Positions 57,278-64,000 of a stretch of 64,000 bases of DNA are shown piece after piece (the stretch's first letter is position 1; every line of letters begins with the position of its first letter). A program made the position numbers and the translations under genes. The DNA comes from Gracilibacteraceae bacterium. GTDB lineage: Bacteria > Bacillota > Desulfitobacteriia > Desulfitobacteriales > Syntrophobotulaceae. Under the pieces are notes generated by a model. The model made no database searches. It saw nothing but the letters and a program-made list of their open reading frames with translations, and was not told the origin of the DNA. The stretch lies in assembly GCA_031266805.1 (NCBI GenBank), contig JAISAH010000111.1:1-64000 (forward strand), written 5' to 3'.

Positions 57278-57702
57278 TCCGCTCCCTCACCGGCTGGGGC
57301 TTGTCCGGAAGCGCCGGCTCCCGCGTTACTCTGATCCGGGCCGCAAAGCGTGTCTTCAGCGACGTCCATACCGAAATTAAAGGCGGCCGACAGGACCCCG
57401 TCCACATTGGACAACAGTTCGCTGAACGCTTTATGGGCGTCAATATACTCCAGCATCAGCGGATGATTTTCCACCTTGGCCTCGATGAACTCCACCGCCC
57501 TAGCGTCCGCTTCCGGCAAATCATCGCCGGCGGCCAAGATCTCGCTGACCCGGTTATAGACCTTATGCCATCTTTGGGCCAGATTGCGCGCCACCCCGTC
57601 ACTTTTTACCGCGGCTTCCGCTTCGCGAAACCGCAGCCCTTCCTTGCTTTCCGCGATGGCGCTCGCCAGTTCGCTCGCTTTCAGATAAATACCAGCGTCC
57701 AT
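57274..57702 (-). CDS. YlbF/YmcA family helical protein
   Basis: A 142-residue helical protein of the YlbF family. Features are LKASELASAIAESKEGLRFR near 7-26, VKSDGVARNLAQRWHKVYNR and a C-terminal FSELLSNVDGVLSAAFNFGMD. In Bacillus, YlbF, YmcA and YaaT form a complex affecting RNase Y activity, biofilm and sporulation. The gene overlaps pilT by 4 bases and follows miaB by 10, and YlbF-type genes often lie near miaB/ymcB. Confidence 0.82.
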   Translation of the reverse strand: MDAGIYLKASELASAIAESKEGLRFREAEAAVKSDGVARNLAQRWHKVYNRVSEILAAGDDLPEADARAVEFIEAKVENHPLMLEYIDAHKAFSELLSNVDGVLSAAFNFGMDVAEDTLCGPDQSNAGAGASGQAPAGEGAE

Positions 57703-57712
57703 GTTAAGCCTC

Positions 57713-59047
57713 CTAATTTCTGGTAATTTCGCCGAACATCGTCCAGGAGTTGACTTCTTTGATCAGCACCGGGGCCAATGTGCCCACATCCGCCGGCCCG
57801 CCCGGAAAAACCGTGATTTCCCGTCCGGCGGTCTGCCCGCTTAACAAAGCGGCGTCGCTTTTGCTGGGTCCGGTCACAAGCACTTCCTGACGGGAGCCCA
57901 CCAGAGAGCGCCGCCAGGCCAGACTCATTTCCGCCTGCAAGGCCATCAGGCGCCGCAGACGTTCCCGCTTCACTTCCCGCGGCACCTGTCCCGGCAGCGC
58001 CGCCGCCGCCGTGCCGGACCGCCGCGAATACATGAAGGTAAAAGCCTGAGAAAAGCAAATTTCCCGCGTGAGATCCATCGTCGCGGCAAAGTCTTCCTCC
58101 GTCTCGCCCGGGAAACCGACGATGATGTCAGTGGAGATCCGCGCTTCCGGCAAAGCCCGCCGTATCGCCCGCGCCTGCTCCAGATAATAAGCCGCCGTAT
58201 ATCCCCGGTTCATAGCCCGCAGTATCCGGTCGGAACCGGCTTGCAGCGGCAGATGAAAATGCGGGCAAACCGCCGGCTCCTCCGCTGCCGCCGCGATGAG
58301 AGCGTCCGTCATATCCCGCGGATGAGAGGTGGTGAAACGCACCCTCCATAAACCGGGCGTCCGCGCCACTTCCCTGAGCAACCAGGCAAAATCTTCCCGC
58401 CACCCTTCCGCTTTCCCGTAAGAATTGACGTTCTGGCCCAGCAGCACCACTTCCCTGACGCCGGAGTCCGCCAAACGCCGCGTTTCCTCCAGCACGTCCC
58501 GCGGCGGCCGGCTGCGCTCCGGCCCGCGCACCAGCGGTACGACGCAGTAAGCGCAATGATTATCACAGCCGTAGATGATATTCACGTTGGCGCTGAGTTT
58601 CCCCCGTTCGGCCAGCGGCGCCGGCTCGACCGGCGGGCCGGCGGGCGGCGCCGCGGCGACGGCGGCGCCCGGTTTTCCCTCCCGCAGCAAATCGGTAAAC
58701 CGTTCCTGTTCAAAGGCGCCCAGCCAAATATCCACATGGGGCGCCCGGCGGCGAAGCCGCTCCAGCGCGCCCTCCTGCTGTACCAAACATCCCGCCACCG
58801 CTAATATCCGCCCCGGTTTTTGCCTTTTCCAGCGACTGAGATGGCCGATATTGCCCATGATGCGATTTTCCGCGCTTTCCCGCACACAGCAGGTGGTGAC
58901 CACCACCAAATCCGCGTCTTCGCGTTCCGTGGTCGTCACATAACCGCAACCTTCCGCCATGGCGCGAAATGTTGCGCCGTCCCGCTCCGACATCTGACAG
59001 CCGTATATCTGAATGTAGACTTTTTTGTTCATCTTCCGTATGGGCAC
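57713..59047 (-). CDS. miaB: tRNA-2-methylthio-N6-dimethylallyladenosine synthase
   Basis: A 444-residue radical-SAM methylthiotransferase modifying A37 of tRNAs. The N-terminal domain has IYGCQMSERDGATFR near 13 and VVTTCCVRESAENR near 48, whose Cys residues plus one near 86 bind the auxiliary Fe-S cluster. The radical SAM motif is IIYGCDNHCAYCVVPLVRG near 154. The C-terminal TRAM domain is about 378-440 (EVLVTGPSKSDAALLSGQTA). Normal length. Confidence 0.95.
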   Translation of the reverse strand: MPIRKMNKKVYIQIYGCQMSERDGATFRAMAEGCGYVTTTEREDADLVVVTTCCVRESAENRIMGNIGHLSRWKRQKPGRILAVAGCLVQQEGALERLRRRAPHVDIWLGAFEQERFTDLLREGKPGAAVAAAPPAGPPVEPAPLAERGKLSANVNIIYGCDNHCAYCVVPLVRGPERSRPPRDVLEETRRLADSGVREVVLLGQNVNSYGKAEGWREDFAWLLREVARTPGLWRVRFTTSHPRDMTDALIAAAAEEPAVCPHFHLPLQAGSDRILRAMNRGYTAAYYLEQARAIRRALPEARISTDIIVGFPGETEEDFAATMDLTREICFSQAFTFMYSRRSGTAAAALPGQVPREVKRERLRRLMALQAEMSLAWRRSLVGSRQEVLVTGPSKSDAALLSGQTAGREITVFPGGPADVGTLAPVLIKEVNSWTMFGEITRN

Positions 59048-59054
59048 GGGTATA

Positions 59055-60461
59055 TTACAGATAATTCAGCGGGTTGACCGCGTTACCGTTGATGATGATT
59101 TCAAAATGCAGATGCGAGCCGGTCGAGCGGCCGGTGGAACCCACCAGACCGATATTCTGTCCCTTCGTCACCTTGTCGCCGGCTTTTACCAGCAACTGGG
59201 AAGCGTGGGCGTAACGGGTCGTCACCCCGTCGCCGTGATCGACCAAAATGCAGTAGCCGTATGAACCCATCCAACCGGCGGAGGAAACCGTTCCCGTTCC
59301 CGCGGCGTAGAAGGGCTGTCCCGTGACGCCGTCGATATCAATGCCCGTATGCCGGCGGCCTCCGCCGAAATAAGACGTTATATTACCGGAAAGCGGCCAG
59401 CCGATGCCGGTGACATTGCCGCTGCCTCTGGAGGCCGCGACTGATACGGCTATGGCCGCCGGCCCTCTGGCTACGATCTGGTCCACCGGTTCGGAAACGA
59501 TGTTTTCCTCGATCACTTCTTTTTCCACGGTGCGGCCGTTCTTTTCCACGAACGAATACGTCACATTCTTCACGCCGGTAACTCCGGCCTGCCGGATAAC
59601 GCTGGAACCGGGCGTCACGGTGTTGTCCTCTTTAGTCACCACCGTGTAAGGAATGACTTCTTCCTGGACGCTCACGCCCGTGGCCACCACTGTCAGGAAC
59701 GGGCGCTCCTCGTTCAGATACAGCTCCTGACCCGGGTGGATCATGGAATCTTCCGTTAAACCGTCGTTCGACTTCAGAATATCCTCGACGGTCATATCAT
59801 TTTTCCGCGCTATGATCCACAGCGATTCCCCAGCTTGCACCGTATGCCGGCTCACTTCGCCGCCGCCCAGCAAAAGGCGGTTCAGCGCCTCGTCTTTCGG
59901 CGCCACTTCCTGAGGATGAAGTTCCATCGCCAGCTTGGCGAAACTGTCCTGTATCTCCGCCGACTCGACTACTTTGCTCGCGCCGGGCTGAACATAATGA
60001 TCCACATAAGTTTGCAGCACATCATCCAGGATTTCTTCTGACGCGACTTTGAAAAGCACCTGCTCGCCTATCGCCAGCGCGTAGCCGTTAACATACGGCG
60101 TTATCGCCGCCGTCACGTTTTCCTGCGTGAGCGGCGTGCGGTCCTCGATGCGTATGCGCAAGGACTCGTAAGAAACCTCGTCTTTACTCAGGACCGGAAA
60201 GCCGTACTCCGCGCTGTAATGGCGCAAAGCGACCCTCACCATGGCCTCCGCTTCCGTCTGCTCCGCTACGACGCCCATCACCTGACCGTTAATGCTCACG
60301 CGCACGGTCTGCTCGGTCGTCCCGTAATAAACCGCGGTATAGCATAAAATGAAAAAAGCGACAGCCGTAACAATAAGCGGCAAAAACCCTCGCCGCGACG
60401 CCCCTCTTTTTTTCAGCAACGACCTCTGGCTTGCGGCAAAAGCCTCAAAAGCGGATATCAC
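59055..60461 (-). CDS. Membrane-anchored M23 peptidase with LysM and G5 domains
   Basis: A 468-residue wall endopeptidase. N-terminal cytoplasmic tail (1-26), transmembrane helix (about 27-46), and an extracytoplasmic region (about 50-195). Then LysM (about 203-248, HTVQAGESLWIIARKNDMTV), G5 (about 255-330) and a C-terminal M23 metallopeptidase (about 350-468) with zinc motifs RRHTGIDIDG near 368 and HLHFEI near 451. It cuts peptidoglycan cross-bridges. The frame begins with a GTG that overlaps the TGA of a five-codon mini-ORF. It has its own promoter and a structured leader. Confidence 0.92.
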   Translation of the reverse strand: MISAFEAFAASQRSLLKKRGASRRGFLPLIVTAVAFFILCYTAVYYGTTEQTVRVSINGQVMGVVAEQTEAEAMVRVALRHYSAEYGFPVLSKDEVSYESLRIRIEDRTPLTQENVTAAITPYVNGYALAIGEQVLFKVASEEILDDVLQTYVDHYVQPGASKVVESAEIQDSFAKLAMELHPQEVAPKDEALNRLLLGGGEVSRHTVQAGESLWIIARKNDMTVEDILKSNDGLTEDSMIHPGQELYLNEERPFLTVVATGVSVQEEVIPYTVVTKEDNTVTPGSSVIRQAGVTGVKNVTYSFVEKNGRTVEKEVIEENIVSEPVDQIVARGPAAIAVSVAASRGSGNVTGIGWPLSGNITSYFGGGRRHTGIDIDGVTGQPFYAAGTGTVSSAGWMGSYGYCILVDHGDGVTTRYAHASQLLVKAGDKVTKGQNIGLVGSTGRSTGSHLHFEIIINGNAVNPLNYL

Positions 60462-60475
60462 CTTAAAGTTTTCAT
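60458..60475 (-). CDS. Five-codon mini-ORF overlapping the M23 peptidase start
   Basis: ATG AAA ACT TTA AGG TGA (60475-60458) ends inside the GTG start codon of the peptidase gene. GGAGG lies 12 bases before its ATG, while the GTG has no ribosome site of its own. Either this is a coupling leader ORF, or the annotated start is wrong because of a sequence error. Confidence is low that it is a functional gene. Confidence 0.25.
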   Translation of the reverse strand: MKTLR

Positions 60476-60489
60476 TGTTTTTATGTTCC

Positions 60490-60584
60490 TCCAGAAAGCG
60501 TCATTCCTCCCTCCGCGTCACCCTTCAGAGTGCCTGAGACCGGCAGCCCCGCATCGGTAATATACGTTTCCGCAAAAGACCATC
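60490..60584 (-). ncRNA. Candidate structured 5' leader of the M23 peptidase gene
   Basis: From the predicted start site (about 60584) the leader runs about 100 bases. It begins GAGA, which can pair with TCTC after GCCGG. It holds the stem CACTC-TGAA-GGGTG and purine-rich GGAGGGAGGAATGACG. M23/LysM genes in Gram-positives are often under c-di-AMP riboswitches, but the ydaO consensus is not visible. Fragments ACCGA, TCTCAGGCA and TTCTGGAGG recall glycine riboswitch signatures but in an unconvincing layout. Treated as an unassigned leader. Confidence 0.35.
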
Positions 60585-60590
60585 TCTCAG

Positions 60591-60619
60591 ATTGTAGCAC
60601 ATTTCATCATTGAATTCCA
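60591..60619 (-). promoter_or_regulatory. Promoter of the M23 peptidase gene
   Basis: On the minus strand a strong -10 TACAAT (60591-60596) preceded by TGTGC (extended -10-like), 17-base spacer and a weak -35 TGGAAT (60614-60619). A T-run just upstream (about 60632-60639), after the FlhG-like gene end, lacks a clear hairpin. Confidence 0.55.
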
Positions 60620-60647
60620 GTGATTTTGAAAAAAAATTGTCCGGATA

Positions 60648-61784
60648 TCAGCGCAAACCCCTCTTTATGCGCTGCAAAAAGGCGACGATGCCTGACGGTT
60701 TCGCGGCGGCGGCCGCTGTCGCAGCCGGCGGCGCCGTTATCGACTGACCCGTGAGACGGCCGGCTATTTCCAGCACCCGGCGCGCGTATTCCCCGTCCGG
60801 TTCGCACAGGAGCAGCGGATTCTGGTTTTTCAGCGATTGGGTCACTTTTTTATCTTCATATATCCAGCCCAGCATTTCCGGATTGATCCGGCCCTGCATT
60901 TCCGGGTTGGCCTGGAAGAACTGTCCCGTGGCCCGATGGATCTTTTCCAGGCATCGCCGGGCTTCGTCTTCGGAATCACAGCGATTGAAGACCATGAGCG
61001 GATTGAGCGGGCTGCCGCGCAAAGCGAGGGCTTTGGCCGCGGAATAAGTATCCATCAGGGCGTGCGGTTCCGGCGTGGTGGTGAGGATGAGCGAGTCCGC
61101 CGCTTCCAGGAATTTGAGCACGAGTTCGGAAATACCGGCGCCTGTGTCGACCACAAAGATATCAAAATCATCCTCCACGTCGGCGAACCCGGAAATAATA
61201 CGGTTAAACCGCAGCAGATCCCAGGAAGTCAAAGAGGATATCCCGCTGGATCCCGGGATTATCTTCAGACCGCCGGGCGCTTCCGTAATCACGTCCCGCA
61301 GACTGCATTCCCCATTCAGCACATCGGTCAGGTTGCGCGGCGCGTTAAGCTTCAACAGCACTTCCACGTTGGCCATGCCGATATCGGCGTCCAGCAGCAG
61401 CACTCTTTTGCCCAGACGGCAGAGCGCCAGACTCAGATTGATGCTGAGAGTGGTTTTGCCGACGCCGCCTTTGCCGCTGCCGATAGCTATGACCTGAGTC
61501 CGGTGTTCCCGCCGCTCCAAGCGCGGCACACTGACGCTCCAAATCTTTTCCGCCGTCCGCCGGGCGACGACTTGAGCGGTCAGCGTATGCGCGCCGCTGG
61601 GGTGGAGGATGCGCAGCGCGGCGCCGACGGGGATTAGCAGTAAATAACCCTTGTGCAAAGGGATTTTTAAGTCGAGACGATCTGGAAAAACGCCGGCGAT
61701 CCGCGTTCTGTAGATATCGCGATATTGCTCGCAGTCTGTTGTAAAAACCAGCTTCCGTCCGGCTTGCAACCAATCTTCCCGCAT
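60648..61784 (-). CDS. PilZN-like domain fused to FlhG/MinD-family ATPase
   Basis: A 378-residue protein. Residues 1-95 look like the PilZN/YcgR-N beta domain (GRKLVFTTDCEQYRDIYRTR, IPLHKGYLLLIPVGAALRI). About 98-350 is a ParA/MinD ATPase: deviant Walker A IGSGKGGVGKTTLSINLS near 103, LLDADIGMANVEVLL near 132 and FVVDTGAGIS near 205. The ANVEVLL and NLTDVLNGE segments favour FlhG (YlxH), which sets flagellar number and position, over septum-site MinD. A basic C-terminal helix (AFLQRIKRGLR) resembles a membrane-targeting sequence. FlhG with an N-terminal PilZN domain is unusual; PilZN usually precedes a c-di-GMP-binding PilZ domain, absent here. Flagellar context is about 17 kb away. Confidence 0.85.
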   Translation of the reverse strand: MREDWLQAGRKLVFTTDCEQYRDIYRTRIAGVFPDRLDLKIPLHKGYLLLIPVGAALRILHPSGAHTLTAQVVARRTAEKIWSVSVPRLERREHRTQVIAIGSGKGGVGKTTLSINLSLALCRLGKRVLLLDADIGMANVEVLLKLNAPRNLTDVLNGECSLRDVITEAPGGLKIIPGSSGISSLTSWDLLRFNRIISGFADVEDDFDIFVVDTGAGISELVLKFLEAADSLILTTTPEPHALMDTYSAAKALALRGSPLNPLMVFNRCDSEDEARRCLEKIHRATGQFFQANPEMQGRINPEMLGWIYEDKKVTQSLKNQNPLLLCEPDGEYARRVLEIAGRLTGQSITAPPAATAAAAAKPSGIVAFLQRIKRGLR

Positions 61785-61794
61785 GGCTCCTCGC

Positions 61795-63525
61795 TTAAAT
61801 CATCATGACCGCGCCCTCGTATACCACGCCGGTCAAAGCGTCAACCGTGAGCGTAGCGCCGTTTTTCATATTGAGTACCGCGTCCTGGACGCCGACGATC
61901 GTCGGGATCCCGAATTGCAGAGCGGCGATGGCGGCGTGCGACGTCAGCCCGCCTGTTTCCACCACGACCGCGCCGGCTTTGGACATGACGGAAATATGCT
62001 CCATATCCGTGTAAGGGACGACGAGGATATCGCCGGCCTGAAATTCATCCGGGTCCAGCGAAGTGTTGACGGCGCCGGTATAACGCTCGCGGCCGATGCC
62101 AAGCCCCCGACCCAGAACATTGCCGACCACCTGCACCTTGATCAGATTGGTGGCGCCCACTCTGCCTACGGGCACCCCCGCCGTCAAAACCACGACGTCG
62201 CCCGTTTTGACATATTTCTTCGCCAGGGCCTCGTTGACGGACACGGAAAGCAGTTCGTCCGTTTCGTGGATCTCCGGGATCAATACGGTAAAAACACCCC
62301 AATTGATGCTGAGACTGCGAGCCGTAGCCGCCAGCGGCGTCGCCGCCACCACCGGCGCTTTGCTGCGGAATTTGGAGATCATGCGGGCCGTGATGCCGCT
62401 CTGGGTCGGGGTGATGATGGCGGAAGCGTTGAGATCCCGCGCTATGGTATTGCTGGCGTGACCGATGGCTTCGGCGACATTCGGATGATAAGACACCCGC
62501 GGCGTCTCTTTCTGAAACATGATCTCCTCTGTCCGGCAGGCTATCTTGGCCATGGTTTCCAGCGACTTGAGCGGATACATGCCGGCCGCCGTTTCCCCCG
62601 AAAGCATGATCGCGTCGGTCCCGTCGATGATGGCGTTCGCGACGTCGCTGGTTTCCGCTCTGGTCGGCCGCGGATTGCGCATCATGGAATCAAGCATCTG
62701 CGTGGCGACGACGACCGGTTTTCCGGCGTCATTGCATTTGCGGATGATTTCTTTTTGAAAAATCGGCACTTCCTCGACGGGTATCTCCACGCCGAGATCT
62801 CCGCGCGCCACCATGACGCCGTCGGACACCTCTATGATCTGGTCGATATTGGCGATCCCCTCGCGGTTTTCTATCTTAGCGATTATCTTGATGTTGGCGC
62901 CGCGCTGTTCCACCACCGTGCGCACTTCCAGTATATCGGCCGCCTTGCGGGTAAAAGAGGCGGCGATGAAGTCCACCTGCTGCTCGATACCGAAGATTAT
63001 ATCCGCCCGGTCTTTTTCTGTCAGCGCCGGCAGCTGAATGGCTACATTTGGCACGTTCACGCCTTTACGCGATTTTAGTCTCCCGCCGTTCAGCACTTCG
63101 GTCAGTATTTCCCCGTCCCGGGCGGAGAGGACCACGAGTTCGATCAGACCGTCGTCCAGCAGGATACTGTCGCCTTCTTTCACATCCCGCCACAGATCGA
63201 CATAAGTGACGGATACCCTGGAGACGGAGCCGATCTCATCCGTCAGATCCAAGGTGAACTCCTGTCCGGCCGCGAGATCGACTCCGTCGTCTGTCATCAG
63301 GCCGGTGCGGATCTCCGGCCCTTTCGTGTCCAGCAGGATACCGAGGTCGCAGTCGGCCTTCAGCGCTTCCATGCGGAGCGTGTGTATCCGCTTCGCGTGC
63401 TCCTCATGGCTGCCGTGGGAAAAATTCAGCCGGGCGATATTCATGCCTGCTTCTATCATTTTGCCAACAATTTCCGGCGAGTCGGAAGCGGGTCCCATCG
63501 TGCAGATGATTTTTGTCCGGCGCAT
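61795..63525 (-). CDS. pyk: Pyruvate kinase with C-terminal PEP-utiliser domain
   Basis: A 576-residue glycolytic enzyme making pyruvate and ATP from PEP. The start is RRTKIICTMGPASDSPEIVG. Other motifs are MNIARLNFSHGSHEEHAKRI near 30, the active-site MVARGDLGVEIPVEEVPIFQ near 236 and the family pattern MLSGETAAGMYP near 311. The extra C-terminal domain (about 480-576; GGLTSHAAIAALQFGIPTIV) is the PPDK-like phosphohistidine fold seen in Bacillus-type pyruvate kinases. It follows the GAPDH gene, a glycolytic pair. Confidence 0.97.
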   Translation of the reverse strand: MRRTKIICTMGPASDSPEIVGKMIEAGMNIARLNFSHGSHEEHAKRIHTLRMEALKADCDLGILLDTKGPEIRTGLMTDDGVDLAAGQEFTLDLTDEIGSVSRVSVTYVDLWRDVKEGDSILLDDGLIELVVLSARDGEILTEVLNGGRLKSRKGVNVPNVAIQLPALTEKDRADIIFGIEQQVDFIAASFTRKAADILEVRTVVEQRGANIKIIAKIENREGIANIDQIIEVSDGVMVARGDLGVEIPVEEVPIFQKEIIRKCNDAGKPVVVATQMLDSMMRNPRPTRAETSDVANAIIDGTDAIMLSGETAAGMYPLKSLETMAKIACRTEEIMFQKETPRVSYHPNVAEAIGHASNTIARDLNASAIITPTQSGITARMISKFRSKAPVVAATPLAATARSLSINWGVFTVLIPEIHETDELLSVSVNEALAKKYVKTGDVVVLTAGVPVGRVGATNLIKVQVVGNVLGRGLGIGRERYTGAVNTSLDPDEFQAGDILVVPYTDMEHISVMSKAGAVVVETGGLTSHAAIAALQFGIPTIVGVQDAVLNMKNGATLTVDALTGVVYEGAVMMI

Positions 63526-63565
63526 TTTTTCCTCCTTAAAAACCAGAGAATGGCCGTTTTCTCTG

Positions 63566-64000
63566 TTAATAGCCTTTGGCGGCGCAGTACTTCACGAGAT
63601 CGATCACCCGGTTGGAATATCCCCACTCGTTATCGTACCAGGCAAATACTTTCAGCATGTCGCCGCCGAGCACCATCGTGGAAAGACCGTCCACAATGGA
63701 ACTGTGCGCGTCGCCGTTAAAATCACGGGAAACCAGCGGCAGTTCCGTATAGGCTAAAATACCCCGGAGCGGTCCGGCGGCCGCGGCTTGTAATTTGGCG
63801 TTTACTTCTTCTTTCGTCACTTTGCCGCTCGTGACGACGACCAGATCCACCAGCGAAACATTCGGGGTCGGCACTCGCACCGACAGCCCGTTCATTTTGC
63901 CTTGCAGCTCCGGCAGGACAAGAGACACGGCCTTGGCCGCGCCCGTCGTCGTCGGCACCATCGACTGAAAAGCTCCGCGCGCCCGCCGCCAGTCCTTGTG
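63566..64000 (-). CDS. gap: Glyceraldehyde-3-phosphate dehydrogenase, C-terminal part
   Basis: 145 codons including the stop; the gene continues past the right edge. Visible residues begin [20 protein letters not shown], then [20 protein letters not shown] and [15 protein letters not shown], ending with [17 protein letters not shown]. These are the catalytic-domain motifs of type I GAPDH, with the phosphate-site Arg in the VRVPTP motif. The active-site Cys and NAD-binding domain lie outside the window. It precedes pyk by 40 bases. Confidence 0.96.
   Translation of the reverse strand, partial: HKDWRRARGAFQSMVPTTTGAAKAVSLVLPELQGKMNGLSVRVPTPNVSLVDLVVVTSGKVTKEEVNAKLQAAAAGPLRGILAYTELPLVSRDFNGDAHSSIVDGLSTMVLGGDMLKVFAWYDNEWGYSNRVIDLVKYCAAKGY

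Noticed and set aside
60490-60584. c-di-AMP (ydaO) or glycine riboswitch before the M23 gene
   Set aside because: Only isolated fragments resemble the consensus sequences; core layout could not be matched by eye, so no class is assigned.
1-64000. CRISPR arrays, tRNA/rRNA genes, transposases, prophage genes
   Set aside because: Gaps between genes were read on both strands; no regularly spaced repeats, cloverleaf sequences, transposase motifs or phage structural genes were seen.

Overview
The window reads as chromosome of a motile, probably anaerobic Bacillota (Firmicutes) with high GC, roughly 55-60 % by eye. No taxonomic marker such as rRNA is present, so this rests on gene content: NEAT-type heme proteins and CWB2 cell-wall anchoring, the Bacillus-like flagellar order flgM-flgN-flgK-flgL-DUF6470-fliW-csrA, FloA/NfeD, a fused pyruvate kinase with a C-terminal PEP-utiliser domain, HisZ and bactofilin. 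Genes fall into three blocks by strand: 1-32.4 kb almost all minus, 32.5-45.1 kb plus, 45.1-64 kb minus.

Region 1 (0.1-17.5 kb, minus) is a heme-acquisition locus. From its promoter near 17.3 kb it encodes a two-NEAT surface protein, an Shp-like bis-methionine heme protein, a heme-binding lipoprotein, a FecCD permease, its ATPase, a DUF454 membrane protein, a CydD/CydC-like ABC exporter pair and a two-domain HTH regulator. The order resembles the streptococcal shr-shp-htsABC (sia) heme operon. Downstream, past an AT-rich regulatory stretch and a MITE-like repeat, lie a small secreted protein and a 1697-residue surface protein. The latter combines NEAT-like domains, an FMN-binding domain with a flavinylation motif, and three CWB2 repeats, which suggests flavin-heme redox chemistry at the cell surface.

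Region 2 (17.5-28.5 kb, minus) is housekeeping and envelope: an RlmD-type rRNA methyltransferase, a second CydC/CydD pair, bactofilin, an amidase, GpsA, an orphan HisZ, and a FloA/NfeD membrane-domain module with a membrane-anchored partner. Region 3 (28.6-32.4 kb, minus) is a two-gene accessory module, an AlbA_2/Schlafen-type protein and a PHP + SMC-like ATPase (TrlF type). It is visibly less GC-rich than its flanks and is a candidate defence system.

Region 4 (32.5-45.1 kb, plus) carries an aldo/keto reductase with Fe-S motifs, an aminotransferase, a patatin, and then the late flagellar operon fliD-fliS-(unknown)-flgM-flgN-flgK-flgL-DUF6470-fliW-csrA, followed by an MBL hydrolase.

Region 5 (45.1-64 kb, minus) holds an alpha/beta hydrolase, MazG, a DUF212 protein, IspA, XseBA, CorA, FchA-FolD (one-carbon metabolism, with a clear sigma-A promoter), an ABC-2 exporter, a tail-anchored protein, an orphan PilT, a YlbF protein, MiaB, an M23 peptidase behind a structured leader, a PilZN-FlhG/MinD fusion, pyruvate kinase and the C-terminal part of GAPDH running off the right edge. 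I see no rRNA, tRNA, CRISPR array, insertion sequence or prophage.
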